A stretch of DNA of 33,731 bases, from assembly GCA_017421945.1 (NCBI GenBank), contig JAFOHD010000026.1:1-33731 (forward strand), in the 5' to 3' direction. This stretch comes from Alistipes sp. Lineage in GTDB: Bacteria; Bacteroidota; Bacteroidia; Bacteroidales; Rikenellaceae. This document shows, piece after piece, positions 24,197 to 32,316 of this stretch. How positions within the stretch are numbered: the first letter of the stretch is position 1; the number at the start of each line of letters is the position of its first letter. The notes under the pieces are model-generated. The model was not told the origin of the DNA. It saw nothing but the letters and a program-made list of their open reading frames with translations, and did not search any database. The translations under genes and the position numbers were made by a program.

Positions 24197-24859
24197 ATGT
24201 ATAATCTGAAAAAAATATTCCTGGCAGCCATCGTGGCGTGCATCACCATCCTCGGCATATCGTTCTTTGCCGTCAGGCGCCACTCAACGCATCACACCGC
24301 CACCCCGCTCTTTCATCACAACATACAGCAACTAAAGGAGTTATGCTATGCGAAATACAGGCAGAGCATTCGCTTTATGGCATACGCCAACCATGCCATG
24401 CGGGACTCTATGCCCACCACGGCAGCTCTGTTTCACGCCATGGCCCGAGCCGACGCCATACACCTGAGCAACTGCCGCCACGCCATAGAGGCTCTGGGCG
24501 GGAGAGTTTCATTACCCATAATCACCCCCACCACATTTTCGCATTCGGTGGCACACCTTGAAAATGCCTTAAGCAGCAAGTGGCAAACCCACTACGAGCA
24601 TATGCCCGCATACATCACCCAAGCCCTTGCCGACAACAACCGCTACGTTGCCCGCATGCTCACCTGGTGCGATGCGTGCGATGCAAAGCAGATTCTCCTG
24701 CTCAGGCAAATACTCAACGACAGCGTGCATCACAAGTATCACTTTCACGTATGCCCCACTTGCGGCGACATCACGTGGGAGGAGGTTCGCACACGTCACT
24801 GCCCTCAATGTATGACCGAGAGCGAAAAGTTTTTCGTAATAGAGCCTACTGCCAGATAA
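24197..24859 (+). CDS. Membrane-tethered rubrerythrin-like protein
   Basis: A 220-residue protein with an N-terminal hydrophobic helix (residues 7-25) after YNLKK, a ferritin-like helical region (about 38-175), and a C-terminal rubredoxin-like zinc ribbon with Cys186, Cys189, Cys202 and Cys205. This order is that of rubrerythrins, which reduce peroxide in anaerobes, but those are cytoplasmic. The di-iron ligands look degraded: the first ExxH is Asp86-x-x-His89, and the second appears as Asp162-x-x-Gln165. Peroxidase activity is therefore doubtful. The anchor could be a signal peptide; IVAC resembles a lipobox, but hydrophobic residues continue after the Cys, favouring a membrane helix. It lies just upstream of the flavodiiron gene, a common functional partner of rubrerythrin. 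Confidence 0.7.
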   Translation: MYNLKKIFLAAIVACITILGISFFAVRRHSTHHTATPLFHHNIQQLKELCYAKYRQSIRFMAYANHAMRDSMPTTAALFHAMARADAIHLSNCRHAIEALGGRVSLPIITPTTFSHSVAHLENALSSKWQTHYEHMPAYITQALADNNRYVARMLTWCDACDAKQILLLRQILNDSVHHKYHFHVCPTCGDITWEEVRTRHCPQCMTESEKFFVIEPTAR

Positions 24860-24887
24860 TATTCTTTTTACTCTCAACGTATTTTTG

Positions 24888-24895
24888 TATATTTG
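24888..24895 (+). promoter_or_regulatory. -7 box upstream of the flavodiiron gene
   Basis: TATATTTG, a perfect TAnnTTTG, ends 22 bases before the ATG at 24918. The -33 position is T-rich but lacks a clear TTTG. It suggests that this gene can be transcribed independently of the rubrerythrin-like gene. Confidence 0.5.
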
Positions 24896-24917
24896 CAATG
24901 GAATAAAATTAAACAAA

Positions 24918-26081
24918 ATGAAAACAGCCATTACAGAGACAATAAAATACATAGGCGTAGACGATACCGACCTTGACCTATTTGAGAGTCAATATATTAT
25001 TCCCAACGGCATATCCTACAACTCGTATCTTATTATGGATGAGAAGATTGCCATAATGGATACAGCCGACAGCCGCAAGAGCGAGGAGTGGATGGCAAAC
25101 CTTGGGCGCGAGCTTCAGGGTCGCACACCCGACTACCTTGTGGTGCAGCACATGGAGCCCGACCATGCGGGCAGCATAGCCGTTGTGCTGGAGCACTACC
25201 CCAACCTAAAGATTGTGGCATCGAAGCGTGCATGTGACATGTTGCCCCAATTCTTTGAGGATGTGGATTTCAGCCAGAACATCATAGCAGTGAAGGAGGG
25301 TGAAACACTCTGCCTGGGTGCGCACACACTGCAATTCTTCATGGCTCCGATGGTGCATTGGCCCGAGGTGATGATAACATACGACCAGAAGGACAAGGTG
25401 GTATTCTCGGCCGATGGGTTCGGTAAGTTCGGAGCATTGAGCCACGAAGAGGACTGGGCCTGCGAGGCACGCCGTTACTACTTTAACATCTGCGGCAAAT
25501 ATGGCGCACCGGTGCAGACGCTGCTCAAGAAGTTAGCGACGCTGGAGGTGGAGCATATATGCCCGCTGCACGGCCCTGTGTTGAGCGAGAATCTCGGCTA
25601 CTACATAGCTCTTTACGACACATGGAGCCGTTACGCAGTAGAGACCGAGGGCATATTCATCGCCTACGCATCAATACATGGCGGGACGGCTGCCGTAGCA
25701 CATAAGCTGAAAGAGATTCTTGAGGCGAAGGGTGCACCCAAAGTGTCGATTGCCGACCTGAGTCGTGACGATATGGCCGAGGCTGTGGAGGATGCCTTCC
25801 GCATGGACAGAATGGTGGTGGCCGCAGCATCATACGATGCCGACGTATTTCCTCCCATGCACGACTTTCTGCACCACCTGAAGCTCAAGACCTATCAAAA
25901 CCGCCGTGTGGGCATCATTGAGAATGGTTCGTGGGCACCTTCGGCAGCACGCGTGATGCGAGGTATGCTCGAGCAGATGAAGGGCATAGAGATTGTCGAG
26001 CCTGTGGTGACTATCATCTCACGCATGAAACAGGCCGACATAAAACATCTGGAACTTTTGGCTGACCAGATGCTGAAATAG
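24918..26081 (+). CDS. Flavodiiron protein (FprA-type O2/NO reductase)
   Basis: A 387-residue cytoplasmic enzyme that reduces O2 to water and/or NO to N2O, protecting anaerobes. The N-terminal beta-lactamase-like domain carries all di-iron ligands: His78-x-Glu80-x-Asp82-His83, His147, Asp166 and His218. The C-terminal flavodoxin domain (from about 245) binds FMN, with the loop ASIHGGTA. There is no fused rubredoxin, so electrons must come from a separate rubredoxin or other donor. The open frame extends to 24885, but the TAnnTTTG box there makes the ATG at 24918 (MKTAITET) the better start. Transcription ends at a long hairpin shared with the convergent gene. Confidence 0.93.
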   Translation: MKTAITETIKYIGVDDTDLDLFESQYIIPNGISYNSYLIMDEKIAIMDTADSRKSEEWMANLGRELQGRTPDYLVVQHMEPDHAGSIAVVLEHYPNLKIVASKRACDMLPQFFEDVDFSQNIIAVKEGETLCLGAHTLQFFMAPMVHWPEVMITYDQKDKVVFSADGFGKFGALSHEEDWACEARRYYFNICGKYGAPVQTLLKKLATLEVEHICPLHGPVLSENLGYYIALYDTWSRYAVETEGIFIAYASIHGGTAAVAHKLKEILEAKGAPKVSIADLSRDDMAEAVEDAFRMDRMVVAAASYDADVFPPMHDFLHHLKLKTYQNRRVGIIENGSWAPSAARVMRGMLEQMKGIEIVEPVVTIISRMKQADIKHLELLADQMLK

Positions 26082-26089
26082 GAGAGTAT

Positions 26090-26127
26090 AAAATAAGTGC
26101 CTGCCTTTCGTGGCAGGCACTTATTTT
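26090..26127. terminator. Bidirectional terminator between convergent genes
   Basis: A perfect 16-bp stem (26090-26105 with 26112-26127) around a TTTCGT loop. The arms begin with AAAATAAG and end with CTTATTTT, so either direction has A/T-rich flanks. The last bases overlap the stop codon of the alpha/beta hydrolase. Confidence 0.85.
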
Positions 26128-26920
26128 ACTGCACAAACTCAAGCAAGGCCGCGGCACACTCTTCGGGCTCCTCAATGAAGCCCATGTGGCCGGAATTTTC
26201 AAGCCATGCGACCCTCGCCTGGGGATTCAGCGCAATGAACTCCTCGGCAGCCTCAACAGGGATGTAGGCGTCGTGCTTACCAAGTATAAAGAGTTGCTTA
26301 ACCGAAGTGGTGCGGAGCATCTCATTCTGATCGACACGCTCAATCATGCCGCCCAGCAGAGCTACAATGCCCTCATCCTCTGTGACATGTACACACTCCA
26401 CCAAATCGTCAATGTAATCCTTCAATCGCTTGCGGTTGTGCGGAGCGAAGCCCGTCTCGGGAGCCACACGCGCCAGAGCATCCTTCTTACCCGCCTTGAC
26501 AAGGGCTATCTCGCGGCGGCGATTCTCACGCTTGAGCTCGGTGTCGGGGAAGGGCGAGGAGCTGAGCAGCACCAGACCCTCCAGACGCTCGGCATACTTG
26601 GCGCAGAAGGCCAAAGTGATGTATCCTCCCATGGAGTGACCCACCATGGTAACCTTCTCAAGCCCCAGCACATCAAGCATATCGCGCAGCACATCAGCCA
26701 CATACTCCATAGTATGTACCTCACCCTGCACAGTCGAGATACCATGCCCGGGAATATCGACCGTGATAACACGCACCTTGGGCGTGAGCAGCGGCAGGAA
26801 GTCATCCCACACATACATTGACTCAAGATACCCATGCAATAACACTACGCACTTATCTCCTTTGCCCGAATCGGCTATATGCAGCGGTGTTGAGCCCGCC
26901 ATAATAAAACTTTCCTTCAT
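26126..26920 (-). CDS. Alpha/beta hydrolase
   Basis: A 264-residue protein of the alpha/beta hydrolase fold. The nucleophile elbow GHSMGG places Ser96, with Asp217 (GKHDAYIP) and His245 (NSGHMGF) completing the triad, and HGYLES near 29 forms the oxyanion region. A helical cap of roughly residues 125-200 is present. No signal peptide is seen, so it is probably cytoplasmic; likely substrates are esters or related small molecules, but these cannot be specified. The open frame extends 60 codons upstream through low-quality sequence. The ATG at 26920 (MKESFIMAG) begins where the fold begins. Confidence 0.88.
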   Translation of the reverse strand: MKESFIMAGSTPLHIADSGKGDKCVVLLHGYLESMYVWDDFLPLLTPKVRVITVDIPGHGISTVQGEVHTMEYVADVLRDMLDVLGLEKVTMVGHSMGGYITLAFCAKYAERLEGLVLLSSSPFPDTELKRENRRREIALVKAGKKDALARVAPETGFAPHNRKRLKDYIDDLVECVHVTEDEGIVALLGGMIERVDQNEMLRTTSVKQLFILGKHDAYIPVEAAEEFIALNPQARVAWLENSGHMGFIEEPEECAAALLEFVQ

Positions 26921-27019
26921 GTCAAGTGATTTTTGTCTGGTAAAAGTAACTATTTTTTTGCAAAAAATAAAATTCCGCATCGCTTGCAGCCAAAGAAGAG
27001 GGAGAGAGGTGAAAAAATA

Positions 27020-27051
27020 TTTGTTTTGCGAGTGAAATATTTGTATTTTTG
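27020..27051 (+). promoter_or_regulatory. Promoter of dapF-tamL
   Basis: TTTG (27020-27023), 20 bases, TATTTTTG (27044-27051), a full consensus match. The transcript would start about 16 bases before the dapF ATG. Confidence 0.7.
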
Positions 27052-27073
27052 AAACCAAATTGATTTGTATCAC

Positions 27074-28018
27074 ATGCAGATAGAGATAATCAAGTGCCAC
27101 GGCTCAGGCAACGAGTTTATAATGGTCGATGTGACCACCTTGCAGCCACCTTTTGGCGACATGGCAGCCTTCGCACAGCAGATGTGCAGCCACCCTGTGG
27201 TGGGTGGGGCTGACGGCATACTTTACGTTGTGCACGAGGGCGAGTACTACGCCATGCGCATGTTCAACCCCGACGGCTCGGAGGCAGAAATGTGTGGCAA
27301 CGGAATACGATGTGTGGCACGTTTGGTGCAGGAGAGATACATCTCAGAGAAAGAGTTCACCCTCGTCTCGGGCAAGGGGCTCTACCCCATCTGCGAGGCC
27401 GAGCCTGTGAGTGACAACATAAAGACCTACGGCGTGGATATCAACGTAAGCCTCACGAGTTCCGACTTCGGATTTATGGCGGGCGCAGAGAGCCACATAG
27501 GCAAGGTGATACCCTCGCTTGACAAGGATTTGGCATTCACAGCCCTGAATCTTGGCAACCCCCACATCGTGGCGGCGGTGGAGAACATCGACATGGAACA
27601 GCTGAAAGAACTCGGGCAGAAGGTGCTGCTGCTAAAGGAGGATTTTCCTCGTGGCATAAATGTGAGTCTCTACTCACGCATAGGGCAGAACAGCATATTC
27701 GTAGCCACCTATGAGCGCGGCGCAGGCATAACCTACTCGTGCGGCACGGCCATGACGGCAAGCTCCACGGCAGCGGCACTTTTAGGATTGTGTGACAAGG
27801 ATACCGACATAAAGGTTTACAATCGTGGCGGCATGGTGCGCTGCATGTGCCACCAGGCGGGGACAAAGATAACTACACGCCTCACGGGTAACGCCACATA
27901 TCAGTGGAGAGGTTTATGCTGCTGGGATGGCAGGAAACTTGCGAGCGTCGAGCAGAGCGAGGAGTTTCATGCAGAGCAAAAAGCATACGAGGAGTTTGTA
28001 AAGTCGATACAGCGATAG
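27074..28018 (+). CDS. dapF: Diaminopimelate epimerase
   Basis: A 314-residue enzyme that interconverts LL- and meso-diaminopimelate for lysine and peptidoglycan synthesis. The two catalytic cysteines are Cys74 (EMCGNGIRC) and Cys223 (SCGTA). The surrounding second motif reads [17 protein letters not shown] where most DapF have GxGETxxCGTGxxA; the Ile-Thr and GTAM variants recall the Lactobacillales type of DapF. It is longer than the usual 270-280 residues, with a C-terminal tail of about 25 residues after WDGRKL. The open frame begins at 27065, but the ATG at 27074 ([15 protein letters not shown]) fits the family. tamL starts 2 bases after the stop. Confidence 0.9.
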   Translation: MQIEIIKCHGSGNEFIMVDVTTLQPPFGDMAAFAQQMCSHPVVGGADGILYVVHEGEYYAMRMFNPDGSEAEMCGNGIRCVARLVQERYISEKEFTLVSGKGLYPICEAEPVSDNIKTYGVDINVSLTSSDFGFMAGAESHIGKVIPSLDKDLAFTALNLGNPHIVAAVENIDMEQLKELGQKVLLLKEDFPRGINVSLYSRIGQNSIFVATYERGAGITYSCGTAMTASSTAAALLGLCDKDTDIKVYNRGGMVRCMCHQAGTKITTRLTGNATYQWRGLCCWDGRKLASVEQSEEFHAEQKAYEEFVKSIQR

Positions 28019-28020
28019 TG

Positions 28021-30399
28021 ATGAAAGGGTTGGCAGGAAGATTGATGATGGTTGTCATGCTCGGCATATTATGCTCGGCATGTAGTGTCACACGCAAACT
28101 CTCGGAAGGGGAGTACCTCCTGCAACGAGTAAAGATTGAGGCCGACAAGGAGGCTCCTCGCAAGGAACGCATAACGGCAACAACCCTTGAGCAGTATGTC
28201 CGCCAGACTCCCAACAAACGATTCCTCGGCACAAATTTCTATGTGTGGGCCTACAACCTGGCAAATCCGCAGAAGCACAACTGGTGGAACGACTTCAAAC
28301 GCAAGGTGGGCGAAGAGCCCGTGCTGCTTGACCTCTCACTCACCCACAAGAGTGCGCAGAACCTGCAAACATACATGGACTCAAGGGGCTACTACTCGTC
28401 AAGCGTGAGCTACGAGATTGACACCACACGCCGCGCCAAGCGTGCCTACGTCACCTACCGCACACATCAGGGCGAGCCATACCGCATAAGTAACATAAGT
28501 TACGACTTCCGCGACCGACAATTAGCCCCCATCATCGAATCCGACACAGCACAGTCGCTACTCAAGGTGGGAGGTATATTCGACATACCCACGCTCGACA
28601 AGGAGCGCGAGCGCATAGCCCAATACCTCAACAACAGAGGATATTACAACTTCTCGATAAATAACATCGAGTACCGAGTCGATACCCTGGCAGGTAACCG
28701 CACAGCAAACGTGCGCATGATTATAAAGCCCAACATCGTGGGTTACGACGAGCGTGGACGTGCCATTACGGGCAACAACGAGATTTTCCGAATAAAGGAG
28801 ATTAACGTCATAACCGACTACGACCCCGCCATAGCCGAGGACGACTACCGCAAGACGCTCATTGACACAACCCACTTCGAGGGGCTGAACATAGTGTCAC
28901 AAGGCAAGCCCAACGTGCGCCCCGCAGTAATGCACACGGCCATACCTATGACACCCAACACCATCTACGACGCTTCGCGGGTGGACCGCACATACTCCGA
29001 GATTATGTCGCTGGGATACTTCAAGAGTGCCCGCATAGCCTTCGAGGAGATTCCCCGAGGGACCGACACAACTTATGTACACTACGCCGGAGAGGGTCGC
29101 AAGCCCTACTCGCCCCGCAGTTTCGAGAATATCGCCGAAAATAACTTGCGTTGTTATATACTCTGCTCGCCAACCCTCAAGCAGGGATTCAACGTCGAGC
29201 TGGAGGGTAGCACCACATCGAGCTTCTATGGACTGAGTGCAACGGTGGGATATCAGAACCGCAACCTCTTCCGAGGATTGGAAACGCTGAACGCCTCACT
29301 CACATTCGGTTACGAATACATGAAGGGCAAGCACGTGGCACGCCGCCGCGCCAACGAGGTGGGAGTGGCTGTGGGAATGCAATTCCCGCGTTTCATCACG
29401 CCTTTCCACATTGCCACACGCAACATAAACATGCCTCGCACCAAGCTCGAACTGTCGTTCAACTATCAAGATAGGCCCTACTACCGTCGTGACTTGTCGC
29501 GTGTGTCGTGGACATATTCATGGCGCAGCCTCAACGGCCGCTACCACTACCAGCTGCGTCCGCTCGACATAAACTGGATTAATGTGGGATACATCGACAA
29601 CGACTTCTTCTCATCACTCGAGAACGAGTACCTGCGCCAGAGCTACCTCACACAAGCCATCGTAGGACTGTCGGCAAGCTACACATACAACAACCAAAAC
29701 AAACACATAGGAGGCAACGCAACCCTGCTGAGAGCTAATTTCGAGTCGGCGGGTAACCTGCTGAACCTTGTCGAGAGCATTTTTTCGGAAAAGACATCAA
29801 ACGGCGACTATGAGATTTTGGGTGTGCGCTACTCGCAATATGTGCGTGGTGACATAAGCCTGAGTCGCAAGATTGTGTTGGGCGAGCGCACAGCCGTGGC
29901 GGGTAGAGTATTTGCCGGTGTGGGTGTGCCCTATGGCAATTCAAGCGCATTGCCTTTCGACCGCCTGTTCTATGTGGGTGGTAGCAATAGCATGCGTGGA
30001 TGGACCCCAAGAACTCTCGGCCCGGGAAACACACCTGCACAAAACACCCCCTACCCCGTGCAGATGGGCGACATGAGGCTCGAGGCTAACCTGGAGTTCC
30101 GCTTCCCCATATGGGGCATGTTCAACGGTGCCACATTCTTCGACCTGGGTAACGTGTGGTATTTGGGAGGTGACCGCCAGGACATACCTACGGATGGCAT
30201 ATTCAGGTGGAATGAGTTCTACAAACAGCTGGGATTCAACACAGGCATAGGTCTGCGTGTGGATATCAAGTTTGTGATTCTGCGCCTCGACTGGGGTGTG
30301 CAGCTTCACAACCCCAACATGCCCGAGGGTGAGCGATGGATAAGCAACCTCAAGTGGAAAAACACCGCCCTGAACTTCGGCGTGGGATACCCATTCTAA
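28021..30399 (+). CDS. tamL: TamL: lipoprotein BamA/TamA-family outer membrane protein
   Basis: A 792-residue outer membrane protein. The N-terminus has a lipoprotein signal with candidate Cys21 (LCSAC) followed by SVTRKLSEGEYLL, the typical Bacteroidetes TamL start. POTRA-like repeats fill about residues 25-390 (for example NLQTYMDSRGYYSSSVSYEI and RIAQYLNNRGYYNFSINNIEY), then a 16-strand bacterial surface antigen barrel. The barrel includes the lid motif FYVGGSNSMRGWTPRTLG and ends in Phe (GVGYPF), the signal recognised by the BAM machine. With TamB, TamL is thought to help insert or supply outer-membrane proteins and lipids. It is probably co-transcribed with dapF. No tamB follows, unlike in many relatives. 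Confidence 0.86.
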   Translation: MKGLAGRLMMVVMLGILCSACSVTRKLSEGEYLLQRVKIEADKEAPRKERITATTLEQYVRQTPNKRFLGTNFYVWAYNLANPQKHNWWNDFKRKVGEEPVLLDLSLTHKSAQNLQTYMDSRGYYSSSVSYEIDTTRRAKRAYVTYRTHQGEPYRISNISYDFRDRQLAPIIESDTAQSLLKVGGIFDIPTLDKERERIAQYLNNRGYYNFSINNIEYRVDTLAGNRTANVRMIIKPNIVGYDERGRAITGNNEIFRIKEINVITDYDPAIAEDDYRKTLIDTTHFEGLNIVSQGKPNVRPAVMHTAIPMTPNTIYDASRVDRTYSEIMSLGYFKSARIAFEEIPRGTDTTYVHYAGEGRKPYSPRSFENIAENNLRCYILCSPTLKQGFNVELEGSTTSSFYGLSATVGYQNRNLFRGLETLNASLTFGYEYMKGKHVARRRANEVGVAVGMQFPRFITPFHIATRNINMPRTKLELSFNYQDRPYYRRDLSRVSWTYSWRSLNGRYHYQLRPLDINWINVGYIDNDFFSSLENEYLRQSYLTQAIVGLSASYTYNNQNKHIGGNATLLRANFESAGNLLNLVESIFSEKTSNGDYEILGVRYSQYVRGDISLSRKIVLGERTAVAGRVFAGVGVPYGNSSALPFDRLFYVGGSNSMRGWTPRTLGPGNTPAQNTPYPVQMGDMRLEANLEFRFPIWGMFNGATFFDLGNVWYLGGDRQDIPTDGIFRWNEFYKQLGFNTGIGLRVDIKFVILRLDWGVQLHNPNMPEGERWISNLKWKNTALNFGVGYPF

Positions 30400-30400
30400 A

Positions 30401-30443
30401 CAGCACGGCAAAAATAGTGGGCAGCACGACAAAAGAATAGTGG
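30401..30443 (+). repeat. Imperfect tandem duplication after tamL
   Basis: A 20-base unit (30401-30420, CAGCACGGCA then AAAATAGTGG) is repeated at 30422-30443 with one substitution and a two-base insertion. It starts directly after the tamL stop and runs into the adjoining hairpin. Confidence 0.6.
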
Positions 30444-30467
30444 TGAATGTCTGGCAACATTCACCAC
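30440..30467. other. Perfect 11-bp hairpin between tamL and the AraC gene
   Basis: GTGGTGAATGT (30440-30450) pairs with ACATTCACCAC (30457-30467) around CTGGCA. Neither flank has a strong T-run, so it may be a processing or rho-assisted end for the convergent genes rather than a classical terminator. Just after it come GTTAG/TTAGGTTA repeats (30471-30487) and a short GTGGG/CCCAC hairpin. The remaining bases to 30634 are AT-rich with no gene; GCAAAATT occurs twice there. Confidence 0.5.
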
Positions 30468-30634
30468 CGTGTTAGGTTAGTTAGGTTAATGAGAAAACGT
30501 GGGTTGCCCCACATTGCTATTACAAAGATAAGATAATTTTTCTCTTTAGCAAAATTAAGAGCATCTTTTTTGCAAAATTTAACTATCCCACCACCATAAT
30601 TTATTAATTTTTTTCATCCCGACACATCGTCATA

Positions 30635-31564
30635 TTACACCGCCGAGGGCTGCAGGCGGCTCTCACCATCACGCTCAGCGCACTCTGGCACATTCCCATT
30701 GGGCGAAAGAAGAAAACTCGAATGACGATTGCGATAAATAGCCGGCGTCACACCATACTCCTTTTTGAAAAGTTTTATAAAATGTGACGTATTAGGGAAG
30801 GTACACTCGTTACCTATCTCTGATATGGATTTTGACGTTGAGATGAGCAGCAACCTCGACTGCATGAGTCGCTGACGTATGAACCAACGGTGTGGCGGCA
30901 TCATGAAGTGACGGCGGAACTCCTTCTTGAACGAGGTGAGTGAACGATGACTGATGGAGGCAAGCTCCTCGATAGACATATCGCGGAAGATATGTGAATA
31001 TACAACCCGCTCGAAATTGCCATAAGCCGCATCGACATTACTCAGCACCTTACTACGCAGACAACACTCATCCATCGCCACAATGGTATATATCAGCTCG
31101 GTCATCTTCAGATTCTCGGCAGCCGCATCATGGATGAAATTATCCTCATAGAGGAAACTTGTAACATGATTGAACAGATTGCGCAACGTGGCGGTTGCCG
31201 GCATAGAGACATGGTTGCGATTGCGGCACACATCACACGAATGAGCATTAACGGTGTTGATTGAATAGTTCATATTCAAGTTAAGCAATATGCGCTGCAA
31301 CTGCTCGGGTGAATAATAGACCACAATCTGCTCGAAGCTGCGACTCTCCTCGGCGACATCCTCAACATAATGAGTACCTACACCCATATAAAAGACATCT
31401 CCCCGTGAAATTTTGTAACGCGAATCACCACAATACACATACTTTGTTCCCTTTACCACATAACCTATGGCACAACGCGAAAGATGCAGTGATTGTATTC
31501 CTGCATAGTTCGACTCTACATACTTTACAATGGTTGCATGACCATCATCTGCTAAAAAATTCAT
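30635..31564 (-). CDS. AraC-family transcriptional regulator
   Basis: A 309-residue regulator. The C-terminal third is the double helix-turn-helix of AraC proteins, from MSIEELASISHRSLTSFKKEF (helix 1) to the second HTH in SISEIGNECTFPNTSHFIKLF and the signature KKEYGVTPAIYR. The N-terminal about 180 residues would be a cupin-like sensor; it contains HSCDVC (Cys110, Cys113), a possible metal or redox site. A tail of about 30 residues follows the DNA-binding domain. The longest frame begins at 31609, inside a TAnnTTTG box, so the ATG at 31564, preceded by GGGAG, is chosen. Targets are unknown; it is not in an operon with its neighbours. Confidence 0.88.
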   Translation of the reverse strand: MNFLADDGHATIVKYVESNYAGIQSLHLSRCAIGYVVKGTKYVYCGDSRYKISRGDVFYMGVGTHYVEDVAEESRSFEQIVVYYSPEQLQRILLNLNMNYSINTVNAHSCDVCRNRNHVSMPATATLRNLFNHVTSFLYEDNFIHDAAAENLKMTELIYTIVAMDECCLRSKVLSNVDAAYGNFERVVYSHIFRDMSIEELASISHRSLTSFKKEFRRHFMMPPHRWFIRQRLMQSRLLLISTSKSISEIGNECTFPNTSHFIKLFKKEYGVTPAIYRNRHSSFLLSPNGNVPECAERDGESRLQPSAV

Positions 31565-31606
31565 ATTACTCCCGGTTTGTGAATATTTCAAATTTACTTT
31601 GATAAG

Positions 31607-31614
31607 CAAAGGTA
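31607..31614 (-). promoter_or_regulatory. -7 box of the AraC-family gene
   Basis: The minus strand reads TACCTTTG, a perfect TAnnTTTG, about 42 bases before the ATG at 31564. No -33 TTTG is seen at the usual distance, which might fit an activator-dependent promoter. The stretch from here to 31740 has no gene that I can support. Confidence 0.5.
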
Positions 31615-31744
31615 ATTATAATATTGTAGTTAATTCATTTTATTACAACATATTCCAACATTTTCTTGTATGTCGCATATTTTAATCCTTTTTAACCATA
31701 AGCAATAAGACAAAAGGTCACAATCCACAAGACATAGCCTGCAA

Positions 31745-31780
31745 CAAAAAAAGCGTCTGCCCCCAAAAGGGCAAACGCTT
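31745..31780 (-). terminator. Terminator of the exbB-exbD operon
   Basis: On the minus strand AAGCGTTTGCCC pairs with GGGCAGACGCTT (31769-31780 with 31751-31762, one internal mismatch) around a short loop. The 3' arm ends in TT and is followed by six more T before GTTGC. It lies about 65 bases after the last ExbD stop. Confidence 0.85.
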
Positions 31781-31844
31781 TAATTATAAATGTAAGGTAT
31801 ATTCTGGGGCAGGCATCAGGGAAAACCCCACCACCCCTTATATA

Positions 31845-32315
31845 CTAATAACCTTCAGACTCAACCGCTGCGTAAGAAATCTTCAGGGCATTAGCACGAC
31901 GAAGCTCCTGCTTAACGTCGGTGATGATACCCATCTTTGTCTCCTTATCAGCCTTGATGCTGGTGGTCATCTGCGCACGGTCAGACTCGTTGAGCTGGTC
32001 GCGCTCTGCAGCGATGAAGTCACCAATATCCTTTGCAGTCTTATAAGTGTCATTAAGCTGAATCTTTGGAGCTGTACCATAACGTGCCTGCATGTGTGCC
32101 ACAGGAACACCGATATGAATATAACTTACCAAACTCTTCTTCTCAAGCTTCTGTACCTCGGTAGCGTTTGGAAGCTTGTAGCGCACCAATACCTCCTGCT
32201 CACGCATGGTAGTAGATACCATGAAGAAGAACAGGATCATAAAGATCACGTCAGGAAGTGATGCTGTTGAAATTGCGGGCAGCTCCTTGTTGCCCTTCTT
32301 TTTCATTACTGCCAT
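31845..32315 (-). CDS. exbD: ExbD/TolR-family biopolymer transport protein (second copy)
   Basis: A 156-residue protein with a short basic cytoplasmic N-terminus, one transmembrane helix and a periplasmic domain. The conserved membrane aspartate that carries protons is Asp22 in SLPDVIFMILFFFMVSTTM. ExbD and ExbB form the proton-driven motor that energises TonB-dependent uptake. It starts one base after the first exbD ends. The two copies are not near-identical, so they probably have distinct places in the complex or distinct partners. An alternative start at Met4 is possible. Confidence 0.9.
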   Translation of the reverse strand: MAVMKKKGNKELPAISTASLPDVIFMILFFFMVSTTMREQEVLVRYKLPNATEVQKLEKKSLVSYIHIGVPVAHMQARYGTAPKIQLNDTYKTAKDIGDFIAAERDQLNESDRAQMTTSIKADKETKMGIITDVKQELRRANALKISYAAVESEGY

Positions 32316-32316
32316 A

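Noticed and set aside
26921-27100. 60-residue N-terminal extension of the alpha/beta hydrolase
   Set aside because: The extension lies in AT-rich intergenic sequence that also holds the dapF promoter, and the fold begins at the ATG at 26920.
30471-30487. GTTAG/TTAGG repeats as telomere-like or CRISPR-like array
   Set aside because: Only three short partial units without spacers; no cas genes nearby.
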